Assembly (NCBI RefSeq): GCF_016651435.1
Contig: NZ_JAEPRJ010000001.1
Span: forward strand, 1,178,001-1,242,000
DNA length: 64,000 nucleotides
From: Catonella massiliensis
Lineage (GTDB): Bacteria; Bacillota; Clostridia; Lachnospirales; Lachnospiraceae
Direction: 5' to 3'
The notes beneath the pieces are model-generated. The model saw nothing but the letters and a program-made list of their open reading frames with translations. It had not been told where the DNA came from and did no database searches. Shown one piece after another: positions 62,050 through 64,000 of the stretch. Position 1 is the first letter of the stretch. Every line of letters begins with the position of its first letter. A program made the translations under genes and the position numbers.

Positions 62050-62078
62050 AAAAGAGGCAGTAATTTGCCTCTTTTCTT
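62050..62078 (+). terminator. Terminator between ftsY and ilvA
   Basis: AAAAGAGGCA (62050-62059) pairs perfectly with TGCCTCTTTT (62066-62075) around a 6-nt loop, followed by CTT. Ends 31 nt before the ilvA start. Confidence 0.82.
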
Positions 62079-62109
62079 ATCTAAAACAAGAAAGAAAGAG
62101 GTAATTATT

Positions 62110-63330
62110 ATGATGACACTGGAGAAATTTGAGGAAGCTGCTGAGGCAGTGAAGAAAGTTGTTAACCCAACAAAGCTTGTGTACAGTGAGTATTTTTCTG
62201 CACAAAGTGGTAATAAGGTGTATCTTAAGCCAGAAAATATGCAGTATACAGGTGCTTACAAGGTTAGGGGAGCATACTATAAGATAAGCACTCTTTCTGA
62301 AGAAGACAGGAACAAGGGGCTGATTACAGCTTCTGCAGGTAACCACGCTCAAGGTGTGGCTTACGCTGCCAAACTATTTGGTGTAAAAGCGATAGTTGTT
62401 ATGCCTACAACAACGCCTCTTATTAAGGTAAACCGCACCAAGTCCTACGGTGCAGAGGTAATTCTATATGGTGATATCTATGACGAGGCCTGTGCCTATG
62501 CTCTTAAGCTTGCAAAAGAAGATGGGATGACCTTTATACATCCCTTTGATGATGAAGTAGTTGCTACAGGACAGGGTACTATAGCAATGGAAATCTTCAA
62601 GGAGCTTCCAACTGTGGACTACATCCTTGTTCCAATCGGTGGAGGCGGACTCTGTGCAGGAGTATCTACCCTTGCGAAAATGCTTCATCCGGATGTAAAG
62701 ATAATAGGTGTAGAACCTGCAGGAGCAGCCTGTATGAAGGCTTCTCTTGAGGCAGGAAAGGTCACCAGTCTTAAGAAGGTTGAGACCATAGCTGACGGTA
62801 CAGCTGTAAGGACACCGGGAACCAATGTATTTCCATATATCCAAAAAAATGTTGATGAAATAATTACAATAGAGGATGAAGAACTTACACTAAACTTCCT
62901 TGATATGATAGAGAATCACAAGATGGTGGTTGAGAATTCAGGCCTGCTCACTGTTGCGGCCATAAACAAGCTCGGAGTAACAGGCAAGAAGGTCGTATCC
63001 ATCATTAGTGGAGGTAATATTGATATAATTACAGTGTCTTCAATGGTTCAGCACGGACTGAGGCAGAGAGGAAGGATATTTACCGTTTCTGTACTTCTTC
63101 CTGACCGTCCCGGTGAGCTTGCAAGGGTTGCTGAGGTAATTGCAGAGCTAAAGGGCAATGTAATAAGGCTTGAACATAACCAGTTTGTAAATATCAATAG
63201 AAATGCGGCCGTAGAGCTCATTATCACGATGGAATCCTATGGCATGGAGCATAAGAAGGAAATAATTGACGGCCTGGGTAAGAAGGGCTACAAACCGAAA
63301 GAGGTGCAGTCTAAAGGAAGTCTTAATTAG
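62110..63330 (+). CDS. ilvA: Threonine ammonia-lyase (dehydratase) with C-terminal ACT-like domain
   Basis: A 406-residue PLP enzyme making 2-oxobutanoate from threonine. ATG 62110 follows GAAAGAGG; upstream codons would run through the terminator. The PLP Lys is in TGAYKVRGAYYK, the glycine-rich phosphate loop is PIGGGGLCAG, and SAGNHAQGVAY is conserved. Residues ~330-400 form one ACT-like regulatory domain (RIFTVSVLLPDRPGELARVA), as in the shorter single-ACT branch. Isoleucine feedback or a catabolic role are both possible. No other isoleucine genes are in view. Confidence 0.9.
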   Translation: MMTLEKFEEAAEAVKKVVNPTKLVYSEYFSAQSGNKVYLKPENMQYTGAYKVRGAYYKISTLSEEDRNKGLITASAGNHAQGVAYAAKLFGVKAIVVMPTTTPLIKVNRTKSYGAEVILYGDIYDEACAYALKLAKEDGMTFIHPFDDEVVATGQGTIAMEIFKELPTVDYILVPIGGGGLCAGVSTLAKMLHPDVKIIGVEPAGAACMKASLEAGKVTSLKKVETIADGTAVRTPGTNVFPYIQKNVDEIITIEDEELTLNFLDMIENHKMVVENSGLLTVAAINKLGVTGKKVVSIISGGNIDIITVSSMVQHGLRQRGRIFTVSVLLPDRPGELARVAEVIAELKGNVIRLEHNQFVNINRNAAVELIITMESYGMEHKKEIIDGLGKKGYKPKEVQSKGSLN

Positions 63331-63382
63331 CAGGACTTTGCACTTGCTTTTACTATGCATCACACATGAAAAAGGAGAATAA

Positions 63383-64000
63383 ATGGGATATTTAAGCACT
63401 ATCACATATGCAATGATACTGTTTCCGATTTTAGCGTTATTTATAACACTGCCTTATATGGTGATTAACTATCGTAAGTATGGTTCTGTAAATAAGCTTC
63501 GTACACTTATTTTATATTCATTTATATTGTATTTACTAACCATATATCTCTTGGTCATTCTGCCTTTGCCGGATAGGGACAGTGTGCGACACAGCTATAC
63601 GGATATGATTAATTTGATGCCTTTTTCATTTGTGATGGATTTTATAAAGGAAAATCCGCTTGTTTTGTCTAAGCCTGCGACCTGGCTTATGGCATTAAAA
63701 CACTCGACTTTCTATGTGCCGGCTTTTAATGTCCTTATGTTAATACCATTTGGAGTGTACTTAAGATATTATTTTAAGTGCAGCTTTAAGAAGACAGCAC
63801 TTTTGACAGCTCTTCTTAGCTTATTCTTTGAGCTTACTCAATTGTCGGGACTATACTTTATATATCCGGGTTCATACCGCCTTTGCGATATAGATGACAT
63901 TATACAAAATACAACAGGAGGCTGTATTGGCTATGCTCTGGGGTGGTTTGCCGTTAAACTTCTTCCATCAAGGGATGCTATAGATGAAAAGTCGCTTGAA
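63383..64000 (+). CDS. VanZ-family membrane protein, 3' partial
   Basis: The reading frame opens at ATG 63383 behind AAAGGAG and is still open at the window edge (206 residues). It has about five membrane helices. Family marks are YLLVILPLPDRDSVRH, INLMPF in the second loop, NVLMLIPFGVYLRYYF, ELTQL and the closing DIDDIIQNTTGGCIGYALGW. VanZ-like proteins can confer low teicoplanin or lipoglycopeptide tolerance, but most have no proven role. The C-terminus is not seen. Confidence 0.85.
   Translation, partial: MGYLSTITYAMILFPILALFITLPYMVINYRKYGSVNKLRTLILYSFILYLLTIYLLVILPLPDRDSVRHSYTDMINLMPFSFVMDFIKENPLVLSKPATWLMALKHSTFYVPAFNVLMLIPFGVYLRYYFKCSFKKTALLTALLSLFFELTQLSGLYFIYPGSYRLCDIDDIIQNTTGGCIGYALGWFAVKLLPSRDAIDEKSLE

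Noticed and set aside
62065..62109. Earlier in-frame start for the threonine ammonia-lyase
   Set aside because: It falls within a rho-independent terminator; ATG 62110 has GAAAGAGG and gives the normal N-terminus.
1..64000. CRISPR arrays, tRNA or rRNA genes, prophage genes
   Set aside because: I saw no regularly spaced repeats, no cloverleaf-like sequences and no phage structural or integrase genes on either strand.

Overview
The window looks like a chromosome segment from a motile, saccharolytic, anaerobic low-G+C Firmicute, most likely Lachnospiraceae/Clostridia. Three things point there: gene content and order (pta-ackA, der-plsY-gpsA-mutS-mutL-hemW, plsX-acpP-rnc-smc-ftsY), the IspH/ribosomal-S1 fusion typical of Clostridia, and frequent TTG/GTG starts behind strong AGGAGG-type ribosome binding sites. 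I cannot fix the genus. A sigma-D-type promoter before a chemoreceptor gene and a cheR gene imply chemotaxis. No tRNA, rRNA or CRISPR array was seen.

Layout. 0-13.1 kb: end of rsmD, an acidic coiled-coil protein, tmcAL, pta-ackA (acetate/ATP branch), rpmF, a GH13 alpha-glucosidase, a GGDEF/degenerate-EAL protein, a DUF5688-like protein, a second EF-G-type GTPase and a CobW-type metal GTPase. 13.1-22.6 kb is an accessory region: a secondary-alcohol dehydrogenase, an IS110/IS1111-type element with a long structured non-coding flank, two related hairpin-rich MITE-like elements, a YdcF-like protein, a cupin, a frameshifted pseudogene, an MmeI-like single-chain restriction-modification enzyme, and a HicB antitoxin whose HicA partner is only a fragment.

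22.6-31.9 kb returns to core functions: der, plsY, gpsA, mutS, mutL, hemW. 31.9-36.7 kb holds a membrane-anchored unknown protein, an ABC-2 type transporter (one ATPase, two permeases) and an SGNH/CE2-like esterase. 36.7-42.4 kb is a carbohydrate ABC uptake operon (lipoprotein, two permeases, double-GNAT protein, DUF4127 protein) with a perfect 17-bp palindrome at its promoter and no ATPase of its own. 42.4-46.5 kb: chemoreceptor and a second, divergently placed GH13 alpha-glucosidase.

46.5-64 kb is mostly housekeeping: LURP-one-like protein, rimO, pgsA, pncC-type cinA, a lipoprotein whose ribosome binding site is buried in a perfect hairpin, a BaiN/HI0933-type flavoprotein, ridA, cmk, ispH-rpsA, cheR, plsX-acpP-rnc-smc-ftsY, a threonine ammonia-lyase and the start of a VanZ-family gene. 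I found no wholly new multi-gene system. The best leads are the structured RNA of the IS110 element, the MITE family, the single-chain R-M enzyme next to toxin-antitoxin debris, and the hairpin-gated lipoprotein gene.
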